DNA of 45,840 bases. It comes from Bdellovibrio sp. CG22_combo_CG10-13_8_21_14_all_39_27. Lineage in GTDB: Bacteria; Bdellovibrionota; Bacteriovoracia; Bacteriovoracales; Bacteriovoracaceae. The notes below the pieces were generated by a model. It saw nothing but the letters and a program-made list of their open reading frames with translations. It ran no database searches and had not been told where the DNA came from. Made by a program: the position numbers and the translations under genes. Shown here in pieces: positions 26,057 through 33,611 of the stretch. The DNA is taken from NCBI GenBank assembly GCA_002786715.1, contig PCTW01000039.1:1-45840 (forward strand), in the 5' to 3' direction. Positions within the stretch are counted from its first letter, which is position 1; each line of letters opens with the position of its first letter.

Positions 26057-27058
26057 TTATCGATTTGTCTTAGTTACTTGTACGGCACGATTGCCCTTAT
26101 GAACTCCAATGAGGCATTTCATTTTTTCCACGCCTTCAATTGTTAAGCTCACTTCGCCTGATGCTTCTGAATCGAGAGGGATGATATCTCCTCTTTCTAA
26201 AGTCACGAGATCGCCTACAGTGATGTCTGCTTCACCGAGTTTTACAACCACAGTCGATTTCGTTTCAAGAATGTGTTCGTGCATTGCCGAAGTCCAAATA
26301 CTGTCGGCCATGTCGTTATCAGTTTGGAAGTTAGAACTCAATTTTTGCTTAATCGGTTCAATTGTCGAATAAGGAACAACGATCATAATGGTTCCTGAAG
26401 CTGATTCAAATTCAACTTCAAGAGTCGTTGCGATAATAACATCAGATGGAGGAACAACTCCTACGAACTGAGGGTTAATTTCTGTTCTTAAGTATTGAGC
26501 ATCAATTCTATGAACAGGTGCCCAAGCTTCTTCGAGATCAGAAATTGCCATATCCATAACTTTCTTCATAAAAGAGAGCTCGATCATGGTGAATTCTTTT
26601 CCTTCGATTTTGGTGAATGGTCTATCCGTTCCACCAAAATAAGAATCGATAATGGCATAAGCGAGCTTTGATTCGAAAACAAGAAGAGCTGGTCCTCTTA
26701 GTTCGTTAAATCTCATAATGCACATACATGATGGAATGGGGAGCGTGTTTACGAATTCACCAAACTTCAAAAGATCGGTCGAAATCATTGAGATTGTCGA
26801 AATCTTTCTTAAGGAGTTTGAAAGTGAAACTCGAAATGAACGAATAAATCTTTCATAAATGATTTCAAGAATAGGCATTCTTCCGCGAATAACCCTGTCT
26901 TGATTGGTAAGATCATAGGGTTGAATATTTTCATCAACCTCATCTGCACCGCCGTCAAAATCACCACCGAGATCTCCACCGAGAACATCCGAGGCATCGC
27001 CGTCGTTTACCGCATTTAATAGTGCATCTACTTCATCTTGGCTAAGAACTTGCGCCAT
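26057..27058 (-). CDS. fliM: Flagellar motor switch protein FliM
   Basis: FliM links the C-ring to the rotor and binds phosphorylated CheY. The N-terminus [17 protein letters not shown] contains the LSQxE(I/V)DALL peptide that binds CheY-P. It is followed by an acidic Gly/Asp-rich linker, the central domain (RIRGRMP-like [29 protein letters not shown], with GGTDRPF and a GRE-like [11 protein letters not shown] region) and a C-terminal SpoA domain ([27 protein letters not shown]). I chose the ATG at 27058, which has AGGAGGGG upstream; a further in-frame ATG lies 33 bases earlier. A functional CheY site implies chemotaxis genes elsewhere in the genome. Confidence 0.96.
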   Translation of the reverse strand: MAQVLSQDEVDALLNAVNDGDASDVLGGDLGGDFDGGADEVDENIQPYDLTNQDRVIRGRMPILEIIYERFIRSFRVSLSNSLRKISTISMISTDLLKFGEFVNTLPIPSCMCIMRFNELRGPALLVFESKLAYAIIDSYFGGTDRPFTKIEGKEFTMIELSFMKKVMDMAISDLEEAWAPVHRIDAQYLRTEINPQFVGVVPPSDVIIATTLEVEFESASGTIMIVVPYSTIEPIKQKLSSNFQTDNDMADSIWTSAMHEHILETKSTVVVKLGEADITVGDLVTLERGDIIPLDSEASGEVSLTIEGVEKMKCLIGVHKGNRAVQVTKTNR

Positions 27059-27114
27059 GTTGTCCCCTCCTGGGTATTGGGCTTCACACACTCTTCCTGA
27101 GTTTGTGAGTTCTC

Positions 27115-27663
27115 TTAATTAATTTGAAAACCTACGTAATAGACATCTATTACATTTCCATCGACCAAAAACGCATTGATGGCCGATTTAATTTCTTCTT
27201 TTAAGTAATTCTTCCCTTCTTGTTTAAGAAGGTCTTCCGGACGCTTTGAGTTCAATGTCGAAATAATGACATCGCGAATCTGTGGCTTTCTTGCCTTGAA
27301 CTCTTCTTCGCTTGAACCCTTTGAGAACTTCAATACTGCCTGCATTCTTAAATAGCGACGTGGCCCATCACCTTGTGCCAAGTTGGCCGTGAAACCATCT
27401 AAAGGCAATAAGACGCCGTCTTCTTCGCGAGCTTCGCCAGTCTTTTCTTTTTCATCATCAGGATTCATTTTTTTAACTTCAGCGGCAACAACCTCTCTCA
27501 CGTCGGGTTGAACACTGAATTTTTGAAACATAGTCCATTGGAAGTAACCAACACCAGCAACTAATAAACAATTTACTAAAACGAGAATAGTTAAAAGAGG
27601 ATTCTTTCCACCTGTGGAAACATTCGCTGGAGGTTGAATATCTAATTGTTGCTCATCGGCCAT
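27115..27663 (-). CDS. fliL: Flagellar basal body-associated protein FliL
   Basis: FliL is an inner-membrane protein that surrounds the stators and affects torque. The 182-residue protein has a short cytoplasmic tail, one transmembrane helix at about residues 23-44 (LLTILVLVNCLLVAGVGYF) and a periplasmic stomatin-like FliL domain. That domain carries LPLDGFTANLAQGDGPRRYLRMQAVLKF and the terminal VIDVYYVGFQIN. It is the first gene of the flagellar operon. AAGG lies eight bases before the ATG, and a sigma70-like promoter lies about 80 bases upstream. Confidence 0.93.
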   Translation of the reverse strand: MADEQQLDIQPPANVSTGGKNPLLTILVLVNCLLVAGVGYFQWTMFQKFSVQPDVREVVAAEVKKMNPDDEKEKTGEAREEDGVLLPLDGFTANLAQGDGPRRYLRMQAVLKFSKGSSEEEFKARKPQIRDVIISTLNSKRPEDLLKQEGKNYLKEEIKSAINAFLVDGNVIDVYYVGFQIN

Positions 27664-27712
27664 GTGTGAAACCTTCCCTGGTCTGTTCTGAAGCGTTCAT
27701 TAATCCTGTCCT

Positions 27713-27727
27713 TGGAAAAATTTTCCA
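27713..27727. promoter_or_regulatory. Palindrome downstream of the predicted fliL start site
   Basis: TGGAAAA-A-TTTTCCA is a perfect 7-bp inverted repeat around one base. It covers about +7 to +21 relative to the predicted start of the fliL transcript, a common place for a repressor site. AT-rich palindromes also arise by chance, so this is only a candidate. Confidence 0.3.
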
Positions 27728-27740
27728 CGCCTCTGTCAAA

Positions 27741-27770
27741 ATTATACTGATCAACTGTGAATTCTTGCAA
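27741..27770 (-). promoter_or_regulatory. Sigma70-type promoter of the fliL flagellar operon
   Basis: On the minus strand, TTGCAA (27770-27765) and TATAAT (27746-27741) are separated by 18 bases: a consensus -10 and a -35 matching four of six positions. Transcription would start near 27734, giving a leader of about 70 bases before fliL. A 15-base palindrome (TGGAAAAATTTTCCA, 27713-27727) lies just downstream of the predicted start and could be an operator. No sigma54 or sigma28 box was seen here. Confidence 0.65.
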
Positions 27771-27862
27771 CATTTTTGCGATGGGGAAGGAATTTTCTAC
27801 CTATTTATTTCTGACTTTCCACGCAGGTTGTTGAAATGTCGAAAAAGAGGGGGTCAAATAAA

Positions 27863-27886
27863 TGACGGGGAGCTTGCTCCCCGTCA
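27863..27886 (-). terminator. Rho-independent terminator after the HU gene
   Basis: An 11-bp perfect stem (TGACGGGGAGC / GCTCCCCGTCA) around a two-base centre. On the minus strand it is followed by TTTATTTG. It lies 33 bases past the HU stop and separates the HU gene from the fliL promoter region. Confidence 0.85.
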
Positions 27887-27918
27887 CATTAATTCAAAAT
27901 AAAAAACTGACAAAAAGA

Positions 27919-28197
27919 CTACAGCATTTCTTTCCAAGCTTTTCCTGGACGGAATTTTGGAAGAGTTTTTGCCTTAATTTTGATTTTTTCACCAGTTGCA
28001 GGATTTACACCAGCGCGAGCTGCTCTGCGAACTTTTGTAAATGTTCCGAAACCAACAAGAGAAACTTCGTCGCCTTTCTTGATCGTCTTCTTGATTGTAT
28101 CAAGCATAACGTTTACCAATTGATCAGCATCTTTCTTTGTGATGTGAGAAAGAGTCTTGTCTGCGAGAATTGTTTCAATGAGTTCTTTTCTGTTCAT
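27919..28197 (-). CDS. HU-family DNA-binding protein
   Basis: A 92-residue histone-like protein that bends and compacts DNA as a dimer. It starts MNRKELIETILADK and has the core GDEVSLVGFGTFTKVRRAARAGVNPATGEKIKIKAKTLPKFRPGKAWKEML; the GFGTF and R-x-GxNPxTGE blocks with the Pro at the tip of the DNA-binding arm are diagnostic of the HU/IHF family. Length is standard for HU. AAGGAG lies seven bases before the ATG. It has its own terminator downstream and another upstream, so it is a single-gene unit. Confidence 0.96.
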   Translation of the reverse strand: MNRKELIETILADKTLSHITKKDADQLVNVMLDTIKKTIKKGDEVSLVGFGTFTKVRRAARAGVNPATGEKIKIKAKTLPKFRPGKAWKEML

Positions 28198-28283
28198 AAT
28201 CTTACTCCTTACAAGTAATAGTTGTGTGTAATAGAATGTTTCCCTAATTTTTTTAGTATGACAAATATTTTTTGAAATAAAAA

Positions 28284-28306
28284 AAGCCCAAGCATTGCTT
28301 GGGCTT
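28284..28306 (-). terminator. Rho-independent terminator after the DsbA-like gene
   Basis: A 10-bp stem (AAGCCCAAGC / GCTTGGGCTT) around a three-base loop. On the minus strand it is followed by TTTTTATTTC, and on the plus strand by AAATTTTTT, so it may work both ways. It lies about 29 bases past the stop of the minus-strand DsbA-like gene. Confidence 0.88.
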
Positions 28307-28334
28307 AAATTTTTTAATTATTTTATTTAGAACT

Positions 28335-29126
28335 TTACAGAGTCAATTTCTTCTTTTCTACCAGTTGAGAAATGATCTTATCAAACTCAGAAGCTGGATA
28401 GGCGCCTCTAACCGGCACACCATTGATTAAAAACCCTGGGGTTCCTTGCATATCAAACTTAGCCGCTTCGGCCATGTCTTCTTGAATACGCTTGTTTACT
28501 TTTTCAGATTCAAGAGCTTTCTTCACTTTCGCTACATCAGCGCCAACTTTCTTGGCCATATCTTGAAGAAATTTTTCACCGTTACGAAGACCTTGTTGAT
28601 TTTCAAAAATCATATCGTGAAATTTAAAAGCCTTCTCATTACTTTGAAGACGAATAGCTTCATAATATTTTGCTGAAATCATGGCCTGTTGGTGAAAACT
28701 TAAAGGAAGATGCTTGTAAACAAAGCGAATTTTCCCTTTGTATTTTTCCATAAGCTCCATAACTGTCTTGTAACCTCTTGAGCAGAATGGACATTCAAAA
28801 TCTGAGTACTCAATCAATGTAATAGGAGCATCGGCTGGGCCACGAATGGCATCAGTATGAACGACGCCATCAAGTGGCTTGTCAAAACTTTCTTCAAGTT
28901 TTTTCTTTTCTTCTTCTTCACGTTTCTTGGCCAGTTCGTCGCGAGCTGACATAGCGGCATTTTGCAAAGCATCCATTACTTCAGCGGGATGGGCCTTAAT
29001 GGCTTCAGCGAGAATAGTTGGATCTTCTTTAATAACCTTTTTTACTTTTTCAGCTATATCTTTTTCAGATACGCAACCAGTAATGGTTAAGCTTAAGAGA
29101 AAAAGTATCGACATCATTTTTTTCAT
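28335..29126 (-). CDS. DsbA/BdbD-type thioredoxin-fold lipoprotein
   Basis: A 263-residue predicted lipoprotein. It has a lipobox-type signal peptide (MKKMMSILFLLSLTITGC) and a helical, Lys/Glu-rich segment at about 20-90. A thioredoxin_4 (DsbA-like) domain follows, with YSDFECPFCSRG giving the CPFC redox site and GTPGFLING giving the cis-proline loop. It probably oxidises or isomerises disulphides in the periplasm while anchored to a membrane. The residue after the lipid Cys is Val, not Asp, so the enteric inner-membrane retention rule does not apply. The start overlaps the stop of the two-HAMP membrane protein gene (ATGA). Confidence 0.88.
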   Translation of the reverse strand: MKKMMSILFLLSLTITGCVSEKDIAEKVKKVIKEDPTILAEAIKAHPAEVMDALQNAAMSARDELAKKREEEEKKKLEESFDKPLDGVVHTDAIRGPADAPITLIEYSDFECPFCSRGYKTVMELMEKYKGKIRFVYKHLPLSFHQQAMISAKYYEAIRLQSNEKAFKFHDMIFENQQGLRNGEKFLQDMAKKVGADVAKVKKALESEKVNKRIQEDMAEAAKFDMQGTPGFLINGVPVRGAYPASEFDKIISQLVEKKKLTL

Positions 29127-30145
29127 TCGGAATCCTTTATCGTTGAATGTTTACCGGTTTGATTATGGACTAAATTCTTTTCTATGTAATCTAGATATTT
29201 GTTAAGCTTGCGACAATGACTTCTCAAATAGGAATATCCAATGAGGTGAACCCGAGAAGAATAGTTGCCTTTCAAAAATGATCGCATCGTGGCAAAAATT
29301 CCAAACGCAGGAGTCGCCACACTTTGATAAAGGTTCAATGACAAGAAAGAAAAGAGCAAAGTATGAAGAAGAATTCCTCCCCCAATGTACATGGTAAAGA
29401 TCTCTGTTTGCTTCTTGAAGAAAGCGAGCATTGCTTTAGTTGGACTAATGGTGCTAAGAGCAAGCTGAATCATTGAATCGTTAAGCTCAACACCCATCAC
29501 AAACAATGCAACAGAAGTACAGATGACGGCCATGAACACAAGTAATGAGAACTGAATAAAAAAGGCTTTTTCAAATACTGGTTTGTGTATTTTTGTGTAC
29601 TTTTCCGGAACCTGAAAGGGCTCCATTTTATTTTTCTCAAACATCTGCTCAATCGAAACGAAAAAAAGATCACTAAATTGTGTCAAAAGCTTAAGATCTG
29701 CAAAAAACTCTGGGTCATAAGAAGCTTTCTCCCCTTTAGAGCGAGCTTCACAATAATCACCAATGGCCCTGAAAGGACGAATAAACATATCCGCAACGTA
29801 CATTGCCATAAAGACAAGAAAGATAAAAAAGATGGCAACGTATGGCAGATAATCTGAAAGCTCATTAAAAAGGTATTCATAAAAAGCACCTTCAAGTGCT
29901 TTCACTTCACCGATTAGTCCATGAGCTTCAAAATAATAAAGATCGAGCTTTAGTAAAACCGCAACGAAACTTGAAATAATAATGAGAAACAATGTAGGGA
30001 TAGATAAAATTTTTAATGTCGTATAAAGACGAAATTGTACCTCTTCGTCATTTAAGCCTTTGACTAATTTGTTTAAATAATAAATAAGTTTCGAGCGTAG
30101 ACCTTCCAAACTTAAAAACTCCCCTTTTGTATTTACCTTATCCAT
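29123..30145 (-). CDS. Membrane protein with four helices and two HAMP-like segments, no output domain
   Basis: A 340-residue protein with transmembrane helices near residues 45-68, 98-122, 193-217 and 250-275. After the second helix comes FIRPFRAIGDYCEARSKGEK. After the fourth comes ATPAFGIFATMRSFLKGNYSSRVHLIG, then a helical end (HCRKLNKYLDYIEKNL). Both resemble HAMP linkers (Pro, then a heptad helix, then a G-x-x-S-x-R turn); the second is the better match. No kinase, receptor, cyclase or GGDEF domain follows either. It is coupled to a DsbA-like lipoprotein. A CCGATAA box 54 bases upstream could be a sigma28 -10 element, but no -35 is seen. Function unknown. Confidence 0.6.
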   Translation of the reverse strand: MDKVNTKGEFLSLEGLRSKLIYYLNKLVKGLNDEEVQFRLYTTLKILSIPTLFLIIISSFVAVLLKLDLYYFEAHGLIGEVKALEGAFYEYLFNELSDYLPYVAIFFIFLVFMAMYVADMFIRPFRAIGDYCEARSKGEKASYDPEFFADLKLLTQFSDLFFVSIEQMFEKNKMEPFQVPEKYTKIHKPVFEKAFFIQFSLLVFMAVICTSVALFVMGVELNDSMIQLALSTISPTKAMLAFFKKQTEIFTMYIGGGILLHTLLFSFLSLNLYQSVATPAFGIFATMRSFLKGNYSSRVHLIGYSYLRSHCRKLNKYLDYIEKNLVHNQTGKHSTIKDSE

Positions 30146-30198
30146 TATATTTTCTTTTTCATTTTAGGCACCTATTGATTGTGCTGGACAATTTTACC

Positions 30199-30206
30199 AT
30201 TATCGG
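30199..30206 (-). promoter_or_regulatory. Possible sigma28 -10 box upstream of the two-HAMP membrane protein
   Basis: The minus strand reads TCCGATAA, one base from the sigma28 -10 consensus GCCGATAA, 54 bases before the ATG at 30145. I do not find a TAAA or TCAA -35 element at 15-17 bases upstream, only CTTT. It is kept as a weak candidate because the flagellar sigma gene is in this window. Confidence 0.25.
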
Positions 30207-30294
30207 ATGATTTTGCTTTGCTAAAGTCATCTCTTTGTCAATTTAATGTCATTAATCACATTGCGAGTCCTTTGAGAATGGTTAGAATGTTTTG

Positions 30295-31242
30295 ATGGAA
30301 TCACATTTTATTTATAATCCAGCTAATGTTGGTAATCATTGCCACTCTCCTTCACTGACTCAAGATCAGAATTATATTTACCTTGCTTGGTATGCCTATC
30401 CTGAGAAGGAACATGAAAATGCTCAAATATGTGTCGCAAAAAAAGCGAAGAAGGAAAATTCAAACTGGGAAACTTCGCAAATAGTCTTTGAAGAGAGACT
30501 TCATAACACGCAAGGAAACCCTGTACTCTTTTTTGATCCAAAGACCCAAACTCTTCATCTCTTTTTTGTTATTCTAAAATGGACGTATTGGGATTCAGCT
30601 AAAATCATGCATTCACAATGGAACAATGTAGACAAGTGTTGGACTCGGCCCAATTCAATCAATACTCCAGAAGGTGTCATGCTCAGACATCGCCCTCTTC
30701 TTTATGATGATCTCGCCTTATTTCCAGCTTATGATGAAAAAACATTAACCACTCAGTATTATGAAGCCCATGCCCCTTTTGATCATTGGGAAATGGTTTC
30801 ACAGCATGACACTAAAACGATTCAAGCAGATTTGATTGAGCTCTCACCTAATGAAATGATTTCTTTTATGAGAGCTGCTGGTGATCACAAAAAAGTTTTT
30901 CGCTCTTTATCTGCTGACCGAGGTCACTCTTGGTCTTCTGTTATGGAAACCACATGCCTGTGTCCCTTATCTGGGATTGCAGCCATCAAGATAAATCCAC
31001 AAACCATTATTTTAGCCCACAATAATACGGAAGCGCACTCTCGTGGGCATCTCTCTCTTTCGGTTACTCATAATTGTGGTCAAAGTTTCAAACCTCCTTA
31101 TCCATTAGAAAGAGATGGGATTGAAGTTTCTTATCCAACCTTATTAAGGATCAATGATGAGCAGTTTGCCATCGCTTATACATATAATAGGAAGATGATA
31201 AAGTTTTTAATGATGACGACTCAGGAGCTTAGCAGCTTATGA
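30295..31242 (+). CDS. Sialidase-fold (BNR/Asp-box) protein
   Basis: A 315-residue protein that looks like a six-bladed propeller of the exo-alpha-sialidase superfamily. It has a perfect Asp box SADRGHSW (S-x-D-x-G-x-x-W), a degenerate one at THNCGQSF, and repeated blade-like segments (YIYLAWYAYP; QTLHLFFVILKW; HLSLSVTH). There is no signal peptide, so it is probably cytoplasmic, which does not suit a host-sugar scavenger. I could not place the arginine triad and nucleophile Tyr of active sialidases. The first codon could also be a TTG three bases upstream. Its stop overlaps the start of the DUF115-like gene, so the two probably act together on a glycan or nucleotide sugar. Confidence 0.65.
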   Translation: MESHFIYNPANVGNHCHSPSLTQDQNYIYLAWYAYPEKEHENAQICVAKKAKKENSNWETSQIVFEERLHNTQGNPVLFFDPKTQTLHLFFVILKWTYWDSAKIMHSQWNNVDKCWTRPNSINTPEGVMLRHRPLLYDDLALFPAYDEKTLTTQYYEAHAPFDHWEMVSQHDTKTIQADLIELSPNEMISFMRAAGDHKKVFRSLSADRGHSWSSVMETTCLCPLSGIAAIKINPQTIILAHNNTEAHSRGHLSLSVTHNCGQSFKPPYPLERDGIEVSYPTLLRINDEQFAIAYTYNRKMIKFLMMTTQELSSL

Positions 31243-31844
31243 TGAAAACCATAAAAGACTTTCAAGGATTGCATCCAGGAAAAAGGGTTTTTATTATTTC
31301 CTCTGGCCCAAGTATAGAGAATTATGATTTCAAACCATTAGAACGCCGAATGACCATTGGTCTTAATCGTTCATTTATGGCCTATCACCCAGCCACTTAT
31401 CATTGTGTAATGGATTTGCGTTTATACGAACTCTATAAGGATGAGCTCAGTAAAAGTCGCTACCTCTTTACCTTTCCCGATCGCCCATTTGGAATTCCCA
31501 TTCAACTGCTTGGAGCGGAAGGATTTAGTTGGGATTTGACCCAAGGAATTTATAGTGGCTATACGGTTAGTTACTATGCCCTTCAGCTGGCCGTATATAT
31601 GGGATTCGAAGAAATCTTTTTCTTAGGGTTAGATTTAAAGAACAGGCCTAAACAAACTCATTTCTTTGGTCATGACTATCATTCTCAAGATCATGAAACG
31701 ACTGAATTTCCAAAAATGCGTAAAAGCTTTGAATCCATTGCTCCAACTTTAAAAGAACGTGGCTTTAAAATATACAATTGTTCAGCAGAATCGAGCTTGG
31801 AATGCTTTCCTTATATGAGTTATGAGAAGGCAATCTCGCTATAA
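31239..31844 (+). CDS. DUF115/MAF-like (or CstII-like) glycan-modifying protein
   Basis: A 201-residue Rossmann-like protein. It opens with GKRVFIISSGPSIENYDF, a G-x-GPS nucleotide-binding loop, and TIGLNRSFMAYHP. FFLGLDLK and HFFGHDYHS follow, the pattern shared by DUF115 motility-associated factors and by Campylobacter-type sialyltransferases. Such proteins use CMP-activated sialic, pseudaminic or legionaminic acids. The order next to a sialidase-fold gene and the flagellar region fits flagellar or surface glycan transfer, but this is an inference. MAF proteins are normally much longer, so this is a minimal catalytic-core version. Translation is coupled to the gene before it (ATGATGA overlap). 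Confidence 0.6.
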   Translation: MMKTIKDFQGLHPGKRVFIISSGPSIENYDFKPLERRMTIGLNRSFMAYHPATYHCVMDLRLYELYKDELSKSRYLFTFPDRPFGIPIQLLGAEGFSWDLTQGIYSGYTVSYYALQLAVYMGFEEIFFLGLDLKNRPKQTHFFGHDYHSQDHETTEFPKMRKSFESIAPTLKERGFKIYNCSAESSLECFPYMSYEKAISL

Positions 31845-31904
31845 TCACATCATTTCGCCCTAAATCCTGTCTTTTAACCTCTATAAAAAAGGAGCACTTT
31901 TTTA

Positions 31905-31933
31905 AGCACATGTCTAAAAAGTAGACATGAGCT
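31905..31933. promoter_or_regulatory. Inverted repeat, possible activator site for the sigma54 promoter
   Basis: AGCaCATGTCTA and TAGACATGaGCT flank five bases (AAAAG), giving 11 of 12 paired positions. The centre (31919) lies about 110 bases upstream of the start predicted from the sigma54 promoter at 32001, a usual distance for an enhancer-binding activator. There is no T-run, so it is not a typical terminator for the DUF115-like gene. Confidence 0.55.
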
Positions 31934-32000
31934 AACCCCTTAAAACCATATAAGCTATTGATTTTACTCTATGTAAATTCCCTCTCATAGCTCCTCGACA

Positions 32001-32016
32001 TTGGCACGGTTCATGC
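32001..32016 (+). promoter_or_regulatory. Sigma54 (-24/-12) promoter of the lipoprotein gene
   Basis: TTGGCACGGTTCATGC keeps the invariant GG (32003-32004) and GC (32015-32016) with exactly ten bases between, and matches the YTGGCACG half almost perfectly. Transcription would begin near 32028, leaving a leader of about 50 bases with AAAGGAGAG before the ATG at 32080. Sigma54 promoters need an ATP-driven activator; none is encoded in this window. Confidence 0.85.
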
Positions 32017-32079
32017 ACATAGATAGGGAAACAAGATAGGTTTGTTGGATAAAAACCTTAAATTGAAAGGAGAGAGATT

Positions 32080-32715
32080 ATGAAAACGGTAAAAGGTTTA
32101 AAGTTTAGAAAGTTAGGCAAGTCACTTGCCCTAACATTAGTAACAGCTTCATTGGTTGTCTCTTGCGGTAAAGACGCAAATAAAACCAATTCAAGCGACA
32201 CGTATGTGGGATCAAATCCTGTATTCCAAAGCAGTCCTACGGATTTGTCTCATTGGAATGCTATTAAAAACAAATTTGCGTGTAACCCACAAGTTTCTTC
32301 AGGCAGACTACCTGACCTCGTCTTTACAGTGCAAGGCGGTTCACAAGGTGGATACTATGGAGGATATGGGAACACAGTATCTGGACAACTTGTACCAGGT
32401 GGAGCTTCAGGTTCTATCCAAGGTAGTTACGCAGGCGTGAACGTTGGAACGAAAGATGCAGTTTATATTACAAAAATGGCAAACGGCTCTCAAGTTGTAT
32501 ATAACGTCGTTGTTTCACTCTGTTCATATGGTAACTTTATCGGTGGAAATGGACAGTTATCAAACTTTACAATTACGACTCCGATCGTATTGAATTCATC
32601 GTCAAATTGTCCAATCGGTAACGTATCGATAGGAGAAATTGGCTTTACTTCATCAACATATACGTATGGCCCAATCTATGCAGGTTTCACAAGTAACTCA
32701 TGTTTACTTCAGTAA
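32080..32715 (+). CDS. Secreted lipoprotein of unknown function
   Basis: A 211-residue predicted lipoprotein. A long basic signal peptide (MKTVKGLKFRKLGKSLALTL) ends in the lipobox LVVSC with Cys near residue 29, followed by GKDANK. The mature part has a Gly/Tyr/Ser-rich stretch (GGSQGGYYGGYGN) and three further Cys near the end that could form disulphides; the rest looks like beta structure. I do not recognise a family. It has its own sigma54 promoter upstream and a terminator downstream, so it is a single-gene unit. A regulated surface protein is the natural reading, but its role is unknown. Confidence 0.75.
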   Translation: MKTVKGLKFRKLGKSLALTLVTASLVVSCGKDANKTNSSDTYVGSNPVFQSSPTDLSHWNAIKNKFACNPQVSSGRLPDLVFTVQGGSQGGYYGGYGNTVSGQLVPGGASGSIQGSYAGVNVGTKDAVYITKMANGSQVVYNVVVSLCSYGNFIGGNGQLSNFTITTPIVLNSSSNCPIGNVSIGEIGFTSSTYTYGPIYAGFTSNSCLLQ

Positions 32716-32762
32716 TCTGTAGAGCACAAAAGACAAAGTTTTAAAAAAATTGAGAACTCTCT

Positions 32763-32781
32763 GCTTCCATGGGATGGAAGC
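32763..32781. repeat. Short perfect hairpin after the lipoprotein gene
   Basis: GCTTCCAT-GGG-ATGGAAGC, eight paired bases around a three-base loop, 47 bases after the lipoprotein stop. No T-run follows, so it is not a terminator on its own; it may stabilise the 3' end ahead of the terminator at 32803. Confidence 0.5.
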
Positions 32782-32802
32782 AACTCTCTCCTCTCCAAAA
32801 TG

Positions 32803-32833
32803 AGGAGCAAGGCTTTGTCTTGCTCCTTATTTT
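32803..32833 (+). terminator. Terminator between the lipoprotein and amidase genes
   Basis: A nine-base stem (AGGAGCAAG / CTTGCTCCT) with a seven-base loop, then TATTTTATTT on the plus strand. It ends the lipoprotein transcript. On the minus strand the stem lies 10 bases past the amidase stop and is followed by CATTTTGG, so it may also end that operon. Confidence 0.75.
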
Positions 32834-32837
32834 ATTT

Positions 32838-33611
32838 CTAGAACAACGGCAACGTTGCATTTGACTTCTTCTTCAAATAATCAGCAATTCCTTTCGCCAC
32901 AGCTTTCGCATAACGCCGCTGAAATTCTTTAGTCATTAATCGCTTAAGCTCTTTCTCATTTGAAATAAATCCCACTTCTAATAAAATGGCTGGTCGTTTG
33001 GCCAAGGCCAAAACATAGAAGAGTCCAGGTTTGATTCCACGGTTTACCAGTCCGAAAGATTTTCCTATATCGGCATGGATTTGATTATGAATTTTAAGGG
33101 CCAAACCTTTCGATGTTTCAACAGTTTTGTCGATAACCAGATCTGTCAGTATTTGATTCACAATTAAAGCTTCACCTGAGAGATCCTTATTCTCCGCTTC
33201 TTCAACTTTCCTAACGGCTGCATCTTGATGGTTATCTAAATAATAAGTTTCAAAACCACGCGGCTCTTTTTGAGTACTAGCATTGAGGTGAACCGAAATA
33301 TACAAATCGGCTTTGATCTTTTCGGCCATTTGGGCCCGATCCGCGAGGGAAACGGTACGATCAATACTTCTGCTCAAGAAGCCTTTAATCCCTTTCCCTT
33401 TTAGCTCTAATAATATTCTTTTCGAGAGATCGAGAGATACATCCTTTTCATAAACGGCCACTTCCTTTTTTCGAGGGCCAACCTCAATCTGTCCAACCGC
33501 TCCTAAATCATCTCCACCGTGACCAGGATCAATTAAAACAGTGAAGCCAAAGGCTTTAGCTGAAAAAAGAATAGTGATAAGTATAATTTTATAAAATTCT
33601 CTCGCTTTCAT
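32838..33611 (-). CDS. N-acetylmuramoyl-L-alanine amidase (Amidase_3)
   Basis: A secreted zinc amidase that removes stem peptides from peptidoglycan. It has a signal peptide (MKAREFYKIILITILFSAKA). The zinc ligands are His in VLIDPGHGG, Glu in VYEKDVSLDLSKRI and His in YISVHLNAS, and the catalytic Glu lies in ILLEVGFISN. Length (257) is typical of a catalytic domain without a LysM or AMIN module. An insertion (about residues 128-185) probably includes the regulatory helix that covers the active site in AmiB-type enzymes. The start shares one base with the stop of the SpoIID gene (TAATG), so both are made together. Confidence 0.92.
   Translation of the reverse strand: MKAREFYKIILITILFSAKAFGFTVLIDPGHGGDDLGAVGQIEVGPRKKEVAVYEKDVSLDLSKRILLELKGKGIKGFLSRSIDRTVSLADRAQMAEKIKADLYISVHLNASTQKEPRGFETYYLDNHQDAAVRKVEEAENKDLSGEALIVNQILTDLVIDKTVETSKGLALKIHNQIHADIGKSFGLVNRGIKPGLFYVLALAKRPAILLEVGFISNEKELKRLMTKEFQRRYAKAVAKGIADYLKKKSNATLPLF

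Noticed and set aside
31885-31903. AAAAAAG / CTTTTTT hairpin after the DUF115-like gene
   Set aside because: The stem is nearly all A-T pairs and too weak to call a terminator.
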